Made by a program: the position numbers and the translations under genes
Notes under the pieces: generated by a model
The model's database searches: none
Told to the model about the DNA's origin: nothing
Seen by the model: only the letters and a program-made list of their open reading frames with translations
From: Chloroflexota bacterium
GTDB taxonomy: Bacteria > Chloroflexota > Limnocylindria > Limnocylindrales > CSP1-4
Direction of reading: 5' to 3'
Assembly (NCBI GenBank): GCA_029858845.1
Contig: JAOUEG010000023.1
Location: 1-13,700, forward strand
Length of the DNA stretch: 13,700 nucleotides
Shown here: positions 6,514 through 13,633 of the stretch, piece after piece
Position numbering within the stretch: position 1 is the stretch's first letter
Layout: the number at the start of each line of letters is the position of its first letter

Positions 6514-7761
6514 TCAGGCGGTGGCTTGCTCGGCCACGTCCGGATCGGCGACGTCCCGGGGCGATCCGCTGGCAACCACGCGGACACGGGCACCCCCGCC
6601 CTCCACCAGGACGATCGCCAGCAGTGCGGCCGCGACCACGCCGAGCGGCCAGGCGGGCGGCATCGACGTCACGACGACGAGGCCCACGAGCATCGCTGCG
6701 AGGATCGCGAGGCGCGGCATGAGGACGGGGCCACCCAGGAGACGAAGCGACAGCGCCGAGCAGGCGACGAACAGGGTCACGCCGATGCCGAGCGCCGCGA
6801 CCACCTCGGCCGGCGCTGGGGCTTCGGGGTGCGCCACGATCTCCTCGATGGCCACGGCGAAGCCGACGATGCCGCCGATCAGGGGGAAATGGGCGAGGCT
6901 GAACGCATCGCGGGCGAGGGGACCGAGGCGCTCGGGTGCGGCGGCCGCGATCCCATGCTCCAGTGCATCCTTGAGCCAGCCGAAGTAGGTCCACCAGAGC
7001 AGGCAGGCGCCGAGGATGGCGCCGACCGCAGCCACGGCCAGTGCCGTCGTGCGCTCGTCGTTCGCGACCGCGGTCCCCGCCACGATCAGTGACTCGCCGA
7101 TGGCGATGATGACGAACAGGCCATGCCGCTCGGACAGATGCGCCGGGTTGAGGTCCCAGACGGTCCGCCGCGCCGCGATGGCGGCGGCCACGAGGTCAGC
7201 GACGATGGCCAGCAGCCACACGGCGGGCCGGATCGACGGATCGACCACGGAACCGATGAGCACGAAGACCAGGCCGACCATCGACAGCGTGGCCCAGCGA
7301 ACGACGCCACCATGGCCGGTCGCTCCGGCCCCCGTGTCCTCGCGTTCGAGATCGACTCGGACCTGGAGTCCGAGACCGATCACCCGGACGACGACGTACG
7401 GGACGGCGAACCAGAGCGCGTCTTCGGCGAAGGCACGCGGGACGGACGCGGCCATGACCAGGGCGACGCCCGTCGCCGTCAGCGTGACCACTCGCACGGC
7501 GGGATGGGTCGTGTCGGCGGGATTCAGCGTCCAGGTGAACTGCGTCCAGGCCCACCAGATCAACCAGCCGAGCAGGATAGACCGAAGGATGCCGCCGGGC
7601 GTCAGGTCGTGTGCCGTCAACACGGTCAGCTGGGTGATGGCGAAGACGAAGACCAGGTCGAAGAAGAGCTCGACGAAGGTCACCGCCTGGGGGCTCTCGG
7701 CCCGGATGCCGCGTCGCTCCGGGGCAGGCAGCGGGACGATCGGCGATGGAGGCGTGGGCAT
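6514..7761 (-). CDS. LtrA-family (low temperature requirement protein A) membrane protein
   Basis: This is a polytopic inner-membrane protein of 415 residues in the LtrA family. The family is named from a Listeria locus needed for growth at low temperature, and its biochemical role is not established. Hallmarks seen are VTFVELFFDLVFVFAITQL at residues 27-45 in the first span, and HLSERHGLFVIIAIGES at about 208-224. About ten to twelve further hydrophobic stretches run to the C-terminus. The last ~35 residues are a hydrophilic tail rich in Ala, Asp and Val. The start is taken as ATG 7761. An upstream GTG (7863) would add an uncharacteristic Arg/Pro-rich stretch and run into the promoter of the divergent flavodoxin. 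There is no Shine-Dalgarno site. Instead a -10-like TACCCT sits exactly 6 nt before the ATG, suggesting a leaderless transcript. The gene converges on the VOC gene and diverges from the flavodoxin. Confidence 0.9.
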   Translation of the reverse strand: MPTPPSPIVPLPAPERRGIRAESPQAVTFVELFFDLVFVFAITQLTVLTAHDLTPGGILRSILLGWLIWWAWTQFTWTLNPADTTHPAVRVVTLTATGVALVMAASVPRAFAEDALWFAVPYVVVRVIGLGLQVRVDLEREDTGAGATGHGGVVRWATLSMVGLVFVLIGSVVDPSIRPAVWLLAIVADLVAAAIAARRTVWDLNPAHLSERHGLFVIIAIGESLIVAGTAVANDERTTALAVAAVGAILGACLLWWTYFGWLKDALEHGIAAAAPERLGPLARDAFSLAHFPLIGGIVGFAVAIEEIVAHPEAPAPAEVVAALGIGVTLFVACSALSLRLLGGPVLMPRLAILAAMLVGLVVVTSMPPAWPLGVVAAALLAIVLVEGGGARVRVVASGSPRDVADPDVAEQATA

Positions 7762-7767
7762 CTGCGC

Positions 7768-7773
7768 AGGGTA
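7768..7773 (-). promoter_or_regulatory. Putative -10 element of a leaderless LtrA transcript
   Basis: Read on the minus strand, TACCCT (TAnnnT pattern) ends 6 nt before the LtrA start codon, so transcription would begin at or next to the A of ATG. No good -35 match was found at 16-18 bp. The call rests on the spacing, the missing ribosome binding site and the same arrangement at the GNAT gene. Confidence 0.4.
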
Positions 7774-7879
7774 GCGCACGAGGACGGACCGGAAGTCGGT
7801 CGGATCCCGGGACCTTCGACCCTCGACCGGCGCCGATGGACGGGGCACGCTGCGGGGAGACACGCTAGGGAGTCGGCCG

Positions 7880-8413
7880 ATGCTCGTCCTGATCGTCTAT
7901 GAGTCCATCTACGGCAATACCCACGCGGTGGCGGAGGCCATCGGTCGCGGCCTCGGCGCCGGTGACGAGATCCTCGTGGTCCCGGTCGCCGAGGCGTCCG
8001 CCGAACGCGTCTCATGGGCCGACCTCATCGTCGTCGGCGGGCCGACGCACGCCCACGGCATGACCCGAGAGAACTCGCGCCGATCGGCTCGCGAAGCCGT
8101 CGCCAGGCCGGACAGCCATCTGGTCCTCGATCCTGCTGCGGACGGGCCGGGGCTGCGCGAATGGTTCGAGTCACTCGGCCCGGGAGACGGTAAGCGCGCC
8201 GCCGCCTTCGACACCCGGATCAGCGGTCCGGCGTTCCTTACCGGCCGCGCGGCGAGTGGTATCGGGTCGGAGTTGCACCGTCGCGGCTACGCGCTGGTCG
8301 TGGAGCCCGAGAGCTTCCTCGTGGATCGACACAACGAGCTGCTCGAGGGCGAGGCGGCCCGCGCCGAATCGTGGGGCGCCAGCCTGGCGGAGGTGCTGGT
8401 TCCGACGGCCTGA
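7880..8413 (+). CDS. Flavodoxin-family protein
   Basis: This is an FMN-binding electron carrier or flavodoxin-like oxidoreductase of 177 residues, expected in the cytoplasm. The N-terminus MLVLIVYESIYGNTHAVAEA holds the first strand and the phosphate-binding loop (Ser9 to Thr14), which matches flavodoxin's (T/S)-x-(T/Y)-G-x-T pattern. The second strand and loop, ADLIVVGGPTHAHGM (47-61), forms the next FMN contact. The segment AAAFDTRISGP is the next core strand. The C-terminal segment ends in a helix after LLEGEAARAESWG. It lacks the Fe-binding domain of flavo-diiron proteins and is close to the size of a stand-alone flavodoxin. AGGGAG at 7867-7872, seven nt before ATG 7880, sets the start. 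It is divergent from LtrA and convergent with the GNAT gene. Its redox partner is not evident here. Confidence 0.88.
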   Translation: MLVLIVYESIYGNTHAVAEAIGRGLGAGDEILVVPVAEASAERVSWADLIVVGGPTHAHGMTRENSRRSAREAVARPDSHLVLDPAADGPGLREWFESLGPGDGKRAAAFDTRISGPAFLTGRAASGIGSELHRRGYALVVEPESFLVDRHNELLEGEAARAESWGASLAEVLVPTA

Positions 8414-8525
8414 TCCGCGTCCAGAAGCGTAGACCCCGTCTCCCATCGCGACCGCCGCCGGCTCGGCACGACCAGGTTACCGGTACTGGCCGCGTCGGCG
8501 GCGCCGCCCGCTCATCGGCGGATCC

Positions 8526-9089
8526 TCATCGGGCGGCGTGGCGCCACTCTGACTCGAGCAGGGCGTACACGGTCGATCCGACCCATTCGCCCTTGAGGAA
8601 CTCGTTCTCCACGAAGTGCGCCTCGCGGCGCATCCCGAGCCGCTCCATGACCCGCACGGACGCGACGTTCCGAGGGTCGCACTCAGCCGCGATGCGGTGC
8701 AGACCCAGCTGATCGAAGCCCATGCGAATCATCTCGCGGGCGCCTTCCGTGGCCAGGCCGAGCCCCTGGACATCCGGGTGGATGCTCCATCCGACCTCGC
8801 CCTGCCGGCTCGTCATGCTGGCCTGGCGGAGCATGAACTCACCGATCGTCCGGCCGGTGTCCGCCGCCACGGCGGCGAGCAGGATCCCGTCCCCGTCCGC
8901 TTCGATGCGCGTCTGCCTGAGGCGTCGCTCGAGCAGGGAACGGGCCTGTTCGGCGTCCATCGGCCTCCACATCAGGTAGCGGCACACGTCCTCCCGGCCG
9001 AACAGATCCGCGATGGCTTCGAGGTCACCGGCCTGGTACGGACGAAGGATCAGGCGCGCCGTCTTGAGCGGGAAGGTGGGAGCGGGCAT
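8526..9089 (-). CDS. GNAT acetyltransferase, RimJ/RimL type
   Basis: This is a 187-residue N-acetyltransferase of the GNAT superfamily, in the subgroup (Acetyltransf_3, RimJ/RimL-like) that acetylates protein N-termini, antibiotics or small amines with acetyl-CoA. Seen are the opening strand TARLILRPYQAGDLEAI (10-26) and the core strand GEVGWSIHPDVQGLGLATEG (97-116), whose Q-G-L-G-L-A is the acetyl-CoA pyrophosphate loop. The end signature NVASVRVMERLGMRREA (141-157) is also present. The start chosen is ATG 9089, matching where family members begin; the upstream in-frame extension is Arg-rich and unlike the family. As with LtrA, no Shine-Dalgarno site is present and a TATCGT lies exactly 6 nt upstream, so translation may be leaderless. 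The acceptor substrate is unknown. Confidence 0.9.
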   Translation of the reverse strand: MPAPTFPLKTARLILRPYQAGDLEAIADLFGREDVCRYLMWRPMDAEQARSLLERRLRQTRIEADGDGILLAAVAADTGRTIGEFMLRQASMTSRQGEVGWSIHPDVQGLGLATEGAREMIRMGFDQLGLHRIAAECDPRNVASVRVMERLGMRREAHFVENEFLKGEWVGSTVYALLESEWRHAAR

Positions 9090-9095
9090 CGGCGA

Positions 9096-9101
9096 ACGAT
9101 A
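9096..9101 (-). promoter_or_regulatory. Putative -10 element of a leaderless GNAT transcript
   Basis: Read on the minus strand, TATCGT ends 6 nt before ATG 9089. The hexamer is identical to the -10 proposed for nrdJ, and its distance to the ATG equals that at LtrA. A good -35 hexamer is not seen at normal spacing. Transcription would start at the start codon. Confidence 0.45.
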
Positions 9102-9190
9102 CCCGGCCCGGCGTGACGCGGTGTCGATCCGATCCCTCCGGCGAGTCGCGCCGCCTGCCACGACGGGCCGGATGTCCCTGCCAGGGTGGC

Positions 9191-9388
9191 GCACCCGTCC
9201 TGGACCTTGCGCCCATCCAGCCGCTGGGCCGCAACGTCGGGCTCACGTTCGCCGGGTCGTCATATGCCGGCTGCCTCACGCTCGCGGTGCGCACCGACCC
9301 GGACCGGTTCCCTGACCTCGACGTGCTGATGGCGGCGATGGATCGTGACTGGCGGACGCTGTGCCGGTCGATCGCGCCAGGAGCCTGA
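9191..9388 (+). pseudogene. Remnant of a wax-ester synthase/DGAT-like C-terminal domain
   Basis: The frame read from about 9191 to the TGA at 9386-9388 encodes GGAPVLDLAPIQPLGRNVGL, then TFAGSSYAGCLTLAVRTDP and DRFPDLDVLMAAMDRDWRTL. This pattern recalls the C-terminal WS/DGAT domain (an aGa-v--l-P--PLg-n-gl stretch, a SYaG motif, then D-----PD). Wax-ester synthases are about 450-500 residues long. Here only some 60 remain, and the upstream frame (from 9113) is Arg/Pro-rich and unlike the family, so it looks like a truncated leftover. No ribosome binding site is evident, and 9389-9484 holds nothing I recognise. It could instead be a small real protein. The family assignment is from memory of the motif pattern. 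Confidence 0.45.
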
Positions 9389-9484
9389 CTGCGACGTCAG
9401 GCGCACCTCGGACAGCGATGGTGCGCGGCTGGACCTCGGCGCCCGTGTCGGACCCGCAGCGGCGTGGTCATCACACCGGCCGCG

Positions 9485-10168
9485 TCATGAGCCGCAGGCG
9501 GTCACGGCTTGTCGGGCGATCGCGCTGTGCAGCGCCGCGTGCCCCGCGTATCCCAACGCGTCCCCCAGATCGTCGCCCGCGAGCGCGAGGGTCGCCCAGC
9601 CCACGATCCGTTGCGGGTGGCTGGGGAGCGAGGGGAAGGTGTTGTCCGACGGCGACCACGCATCGATCGCCGCCTGGAGCGTCGCCCAGCGGCTCGCTGG
9701 CACGGCCCAGCTGCCGCCGAGGACGTCGGCCACCACGCACGGGCCATCGGTCGGGCCAGCCAGGCCGGGTTCCCCGGTCGACCCGGGGAGCAGGCCGATG
9801 GTCGAGACCCCGCCGATCGATCCGTCGCCATCGGCATCTCCGTAGCCCGGTCCGTCCGGCCCGACGACGAGATTGCGCGTGGCCTCCGCCGCCGCACGTA
9901 CCGCTGCGAGGTCGGTTGCGGAACGCCAGCTGGACACGGCCGCATCGATGGCATCCAGGCGCTCGAGGATGTCGTCGCCCGGGTCGGCGGGTGACGGCGC
10001 GATCGCAGGCTCCGGGCTCGATGACCCGGGCGTTGCGGCCGCACCGCCACAGCCCACCACCAACAGGCAGACGAGCGTCAGGGCGATCGCGGTCAGGGTG
10101 ACCGGAGCGCCGACGTTGGAGGCGGCTCTGCTCAGCTGCAGCCGGACGTGCTTCCGCAGTTGAGGCAC
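9485..10168 (-). CDS. Putative lipoprotein downstream of nrdJ
   Basis: This is a predicted secreted lipoprotein of about 227 residues with no family I recognise. A basic N-terminus (RKHVRLQLSR) precedes a hydrophobic stretch and a lipobox-like LVVGC, with Cys40 in this numbering. A Ser/Pro/Ala-rich tether follows. The mature part has a helical region (DDILERLDAIDAAVSSWRSA), a DADGDG motif like a calcium-binding loop inside a Gly/Pro-rich segment, and an Ala-rich helical C-terminus. The start is uncertain because no ATG exists. GTG 10168 (used here) overlaps the nrdJ end by 37 nt. A CTG at 10135 would overlap the nrdJ stop as CTGA. A TTG lies at 10207. The overlap suggests translation coupled to nrdJ. 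An envelope protein in such a position is unexpected for dNTP synthesis, so the link may be only transcriptional. Confidence 0.65.
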   Translation of the reverse strand: MPQLRKHVRLQLSRAASNVGAPVTLTAIALTLVCLLVVGCGGAAATPGSSSPEPAIAPSPADPGDDILERLDAIDAAVSSWRSATDLAAVRAAAEATRNLVVGPDGPGYGDADGDGSIGGVSTIGLLPGSTGEPGLAGPTDGPCVVADVLGGSWAVPASRWATLQAAIDAWSPSDNTFPSLPSHPQRIVGWATLALAGDDLGDALGYAGHAALHSAIARQAVTACGS

Positions 10169-13100
10169 TTGTAGCAGCTGCCGTTGCGGACCATGATCGA
10201 TCCGCAATCGGCGCAGCTGGGAGCGTCTGCCTGGGTCTGGAAGCTCACCTTGGTGGCCCCCAGGTTCATGGTGATCGTCCCGGAGCCGCCGCCGTTGCCG
10301 CCGGCCTTGCCGTTGCCGTTGGCCGCGTGGCCGTTGGCGTGGCCATTGGTCGCGATGACCGCGAGCTCCTCCTTGGCGGGTTCCGCCGGCGCGTCGGCGA
10401 CGGCTGTGGCGACGGGAGGCTCCTCGTTGGTCGGCGTCTCGACGACCGGTGTTGTGACGGCCGGTGTCGGCTCATGGGCCGGCTCGGGGGCCGCGCTGGA
10501 GGAGGACAGCGCGGCGATCCCGGCCGCGAATGGATTCGATGCGCTGGGCGCGGGAGCCTCATCGACGACCGCGGAGCGGTCGATGAGTCCCAGGATCGCC
10601 TTGTCGTCGGTCGAGAGGAACCGTGACCCCAGCCACCGGAAGATGTAGTCCACGATGCTCTTGGCGATCGGGATCTCCTGGTTGCCGGTGAAGCCGCTCG
10701 GCTCGAACCGGACGTGGGCGAACTTGTTGACGAGGTCCTTGAGCGGCACGCCGTACTGGAGCGCCACCGAGACGGTCGTGGCGAGGCTGTCCATCAACCC
10801 CGAGACGGTGGACCCCTCCTTGGCCATCTTCATGAAGATCTCGCCGGGCTGGCCGTCCGGGTAGAGGCCGACGGTGATGTAGCCCTCGTGCCCGGAGATC
10901 TCGAACTTGTGGGTGACCGCGGCCCGCTCGGCCGGCAGGCGCCGACGATGCGGCTTGGCCGCCTCGACCTGTGCCGCGACGAGCTGCTTCCTGAGCTCGG
11001 CCACGACCGCGGAGTCGACGACGTCGCCATCCTTCTTCTTGGACGTGCTGAGCGGCTGGCTGCGCTTCGAGTTGTCGCGGTAGACAGCGATCGCCTTGAG
11101 GCCCAGCTTCCAGCCCTCGAGGTAGACCGACTCGATCTCCTCGGCCGTGGCGGCCTCCGGCATGTTGACGGTCTTGCTGATGGCGCCGGAGATGAACGGC
11201 TGGATGGCGCCCATCATCCGGACGTGGCCCATGTAGTGGATGGACCGCGTGCCGTTGGCGGGCTTGAAGGCGCAGTCGAAGACCGAGAGGTGCTCGGGCT
11301 TGATGTGCGGGGCGCCCTCGATGGTCTCTCGCTCCGTCAGGTACTCGAGGATCTCGTCCACCTGGTCCGCGCTGTAGCCGAGCTTCTTGAGGGCGGCAGG
11401 CACGGTCTGGTTGACGATCTTGAGGAAGCCCTCGCCGACCAGCTTCTTGTACTTGATGAGCGCGATGTCCGGCTCCACCCCGGTCGTATCGCAGTCCATC
11501 ATGAACGCGATCGTGCCGGTGGGCGCCAGCACGGTCACCTGGGCATTGCGGTAGCCGTGCTTCTTCCCGAGCTCGAGCGCCTCGTCGTAGACCTGGTGGG
11601 CATGACGGATCAGGTCCGCGGGCACGCCGTCGGTCGGGATGCGGTAGGCGGCATCGCGGTGCTTGCCGATGACCCGCAGGAAGGGCTGCTCGTTGACTTT
11701 GTACTCGACGAATGGCCCGCCGTGGTCACGGGCGATGATGGCGGACTGCCTGTACGCCTCGCCGTGCATGATCGCGGTGAGCGCGGCGGCGTAATTGCGC
11801 CCCTCGTCCGAGTCGTAGGCCAGGCCGCGGCTCATGAGCAGCGCGCCGAGGTTCGCATAGCCGAGACCCAGCGGCCGGAACTTGTGCGAGTTCTCCTCGA
11901 TCTTGGGCGTGGGGTAGCTCGCGTTGTCGACCAGGATCTCCTGGGCCGTGAGCGTCACCTTCGCGGCGAACCGGTAGGCCTCCGGGTCGAACTCACCGTC
12001 CGCATCCACGAACTTCATCAGGTTCAGGCTGGCCAGGTTGCAGGCCGTGTCGTTGAGGAACATGTACTCGGAACACGGGTTGCTCGCGTGGATGCGATCC
12101 GTGTTCGCGGACGTGTGCCAGTCGTTGATGGTGGTGTCGTACTGGATGCCCGGGTCGCCGCAGACGTGGGCCGCCTCGGCCATCTTGCGGAAGATGTCGC
12201 GCGCCTTGTAGGTGTCCATCGGCGCGCCGTCGACCACGGCGTGGGTGGTCCACTCCTGGTCCTTCTCCACGGCCTGCATGAAGGCATCCGTCACCCGGAC
12301 CGAGTGATTGGCGTTCTGGAAGGCGACGCTGCCGTAGGCCTCACCGGTGAAGCTCGGGTCGTAGCCGGCCTCGATCAGCGCCCAGGCCTTCTTTTCCTCG
12401 TTGAGCTTCGAGTCGATGAAGTCGATGACGTCCGGGTGATCCGCGTCCAGGATCACCATCTTGGCGGCACGCCGGGTCTTGCCGCCCGACTTCACGACGC
12501 CGGCGAAGGCGTCGTACCCCTTCATGAAGCTGACCGGGCCGGAGGCTGTGCCGCCGCCCGTCATCTTCTCGCGGGACGAGCGGATCGTGGACAGGTTGCT
12601 GCCTGCGCCGGAGCCGAACTTGAACAGCATGGCTTCCGTCTTGGCGAGGTCCATGATGCTGCTCATCGTGTCCTGGACGGAGTTGATGAAACAGGCCGAG
12701 CACTGCGGCTGCGGCTCGATCCCCACGTTGAACCAGACGGGCGAGTTGAAGGCCATCTTCTGGTGGACGATCAGGTGGGTCAGCTCGGCCTTGAACGTCT
12801 GGAGGTCGGCGTCCGTGGCGAAGTAGCGCTGCGTCTCGGCCCAAGCCGCGATCGTGTTCACGACGCGATCGATGAGCTGGCGGACGCTGGTTTCGCGCTC
12901 GGGGGTACCAAGATGGCCGCGGAAGTACTTGCTGACCACGACGTTGGTGGCGAGCTGGCTCCAGAAGTTCGGGACTTCGACGTCCTTCTGCTCGAAGACG
13001 CTCTTCCCGGTCTCGCTCGAGATGCCCGCGGTCCGGTACTCCCAGGTGATCTCGTCATAGGGGTGAGTCCCGGGGGTGGTCCAGCGACGCTCGAAGGTCA

Positions 13101-13260
13101 GGCCGCGGGCCGGGGTCTTGCCGTCCGGCTGCGTGCCGTCGAAGCTGGCGCCCCAGGGGCCGGCCGCACGTCCGGTCCTGGTGGCGGCAGACCGGTCCCG
13201 CTGCCGACCCTTGCCGGGCGTCTCCATGACCGGGACCGTGCTTCCGTTGGCTCGAGCCAT
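10132..13260 (-). CDS. nrdJ: Class II (adenosylcobalamin-dependent) ribonucleotide reductase
   Basis: This enzyme reduces ribonucleotides to deoxyribonucleotides using a thiyl radical generated by coenzyme B12, with no oxygen requirement. The 1042-residue product has a basic leader (1-60) and then the class II catalytic barrel. The active-site loop is NPCSE at 394-398, with thiyl Cys396 flanked by Asn394 and Glu398. Its redox partner is Cys407, 11 residues on, as in Thermotoga NrdJ (C322/C333). The other redox cysteine is Cys187 or Cys190 (QCSACF), and APTGTI at about 579-584 is the substrate loop. A TSCPD-type domain runs roughly 780-895. A low-complexity linker (about 900-994) follows, then a C-terminal cysteine cluster (Cys1016, 1019, 1029, 1032, 1035, 1041) that likely forms a zinc ribbon and the tail redox pair. 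The start ATG 13260 has GGAGGA upstream (13271-13276). The NrdR-like boxes and DnaA-like sites upstream suggest control by nucleotide level and replication. No intein or frameshift was seen. Confidence 0.97.
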   Translation of the reverse strand: MARANGSTVPVMETPGKGRQRDRSAATRTGRAAGPWGASFDGTQPDGKTPARGLTFERRWTTPGTHPYDEITWEYRTAGISSETGKSVFEQKDVEVPNFWSQLATNVVVSKYFRGHLGTPERETSVRQLIDRVVNTIAAWAETQRYFATDADLQTFKAELTHLIVHQKMAFNSPVWFNVGIEPQPQCSACFINSVQDTMSSIMDLAKTEAMLFKFGSGAGSNLSTIRSSREKMTGGGTASGPVSFMKGYDAFAGVVKSGGKTRRAAKMVILDADHPDVIDFIDSKLNEEKKAWALIEAGYDPSFTGEAYGSVAFQNANHSVRVTDAFMQAVEKDQEWTTHAVVDGAPMDTYKARDIFRKMAEAAHVCGDPGIQYDTTINDWHTSANTDRIHASNPCSEYMFLNDTACNLASLNLMKFVDADGEFDPEAYRFAAKVTLTAQEILVDNASYPTPKIEENSHKFRPLGLGYANLGALLMSRGLAYDSDEGRNYAAALTAIMHGEAYRQSAIIARDHGGPFVEYKVNEQPFLRVIGKHRDAAYRIPTDGVPADLIRHAHQVYDEALELGKKHGYRNAQVTVLAPTGTIAFMMDCDTTGVEPDIALIKYKKLVGEGFLKIVNQTVPAALKKLGYSADQVDEILEYLTERETIEGAPHIKPEHLSVFDCAFKPANGTRSIHYMGHVRMMGAIQPFISGAISKTVNMPEAATAEEIESVYLEGWKLGLKAIAVYRDNSKRSQPLSTSKKKDGDVVDSAVVAELRKQLVAAQVEAAKPHRRRLPAERAAVTHKFEISGHEGYITVGLYPDGQPGEIFMKMAKEGSTVSGLMDSLATTVSVALQYGVPLKDLVNKFAHVRFEPSGFTGNQEIPIAKSIVDYIFRWLGSRFLSTDDKAILGLIDRSAVVDEAPAPSASNPFAAGIAALSSSSAAPEPAHEPTPAVTTPVVETPTNEEPPVATAVADAPAEPAKEELAVIATNGHANGHAANGNGKAGGNGGGSGTITMNLGATKVSFQTQADAPSCADCGSIMVRNGSCYKCLNCGSTSGCS

Positions 13261-13424
13261 CGTTCTTCTCTCCTCCGTTGCCCATCGTCAGGCGACCCTG
13301 CGGTAGCTGCCGCGACCACGCCGCCTGCCGTGTCGGTGCGCTCGCTGGGGGCGGCCTCGACGCCGGCGGATGGGGCCGATCGGGAGGCTCTTCGAGCGTT
13401 TCCTGCGGGTGGGCGACCCCTCGA
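13261..13424 (-). other. 5' leader region of nrdJ
   Basis: This stretch of about 160 bp lies between the proposed -10 and the nrdJ start. It is GC-rich and contains the ribosome binding site GGAGGAGAG just before the gene. A small inverted repeat, GCGG-CAGCTA-CCGC on the minus strand, lies around 13300-13313. I looked for the conserved B12-box of cobalamin riboswitches and did not find it. No coding sequence is supported here. Confidence 0.4.
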
Positions 13425-13453
13425 ACGATACGCCGCCGGGACAGGCCCGTCAA
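13425..13453 (-). promoter_or_regulatory. nrdJ promoter (TTGACG - 17 bp - TATCGT)
   Basis: On the minus strand, TTGACG (13453-13448) and TATCGT (13430-13425) are separated by exactly 17 bp, a near-consensus housekeeping sigma promoter. Transcription would start around 13418, leaving a leader of roughly 155-160 nt before nrdJ. It is the best -35/-10 pair I found in the window. It lies directly next to the two NrdR-like boxes, which supports its assignment. Confidence 0.65.
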
Positions 13454-13461
13454 GGCCAAAA

Positions 13462-13510
13462 CCACCACATCTAGCGATTGGTCACGACGAGCGACCACAA
13501 CATGTAGTGG
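13462..13510. promoter_or_regulatory. Pair of NrdR-box-like sites upstream of nrdJ
   Basis: NrdR is an ATP-cone repressor that senses ATP/dATP and controls ribonucleotide reductase genes through paired 16-bp palindromes of the type ACACWATATWTWGTGT. Site 2, CCACAACATGTAGTGG (13495-13510), is a near-perfect palindrome apart from the A/T pair. Site 1, CCACCACATCTAGCGA (13462-13477), matches it at 12 of 16 positions. Their starts are 33 bp apart, about three helical turns and close to the 31-32 bp usual for NrdR pairs. They lie 8 bp beyond the -35 element of nrdJ. The nrdR gene itself is not in the window. Confidence 0.65.
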
Positions 13511-13528
13511 TGATGCCATCATGGCCGA

Positions 13529-13633
13529 TGGTCCACGCCTGGTCCCGGATCATCCACGCTCGGCCGCCGGTTATCCACGTCCGCAGCGGCCTTCTCCACG
13601 ACCATGACCGGGGTTATGGCCAGGTCATCCACA
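13529..13633 (+). promoter_or_regulatory. Phased cluster of five DnaA-box-like 9-mers
   Basis: Five sites resembling the DnaA box TTATCCACA, all in the same orientation, start at 13529 (TGGTCCACG), 13550 (TCATCCACG), 13571 (TTATCCACG), 13592 (TTCTCCACG) and 13625 (TCATCCACA). The first four are exactly 21 bp apart (two helical turns); the last is 33 bp on (about three turns). The 12-bp spacers differ from one another, so spacing rather than a duplicated unit is kept. DnaA, the replication initiator, also regulates genes including E. coli nrdAB. The cluster could control nrdJ, a gene beyond 13700, or mark an origin or DnaA-titration site. No AT-rich unwinding element is visible up to the window end. 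Confidence 0.6.

Noticed and set aside
7123..7902. Plus-strand open frame opposite LtrA
   Set aside because: It is antisense to a clear LtrA coding sequence, and its translation is Asp/Arg/Gly-rich without hydrophobic structure.
8497..8508. Palindrome GGCGGCGCCGCC between the flavodoxin and GNAT genes as a terminator
   Set aside because: It is a perfect palindrome but has no loop and no T-run, and it lies in very GC-rich sequence where such strings arise by chance.
13261..13460. Cobalamin riboswitch expected upstream of a B12-dependent reductase
   Set aside because: The conserved B12-box (GCCACTG-type) was not found on the minus strand of the leader, and the visible hairpins are small.
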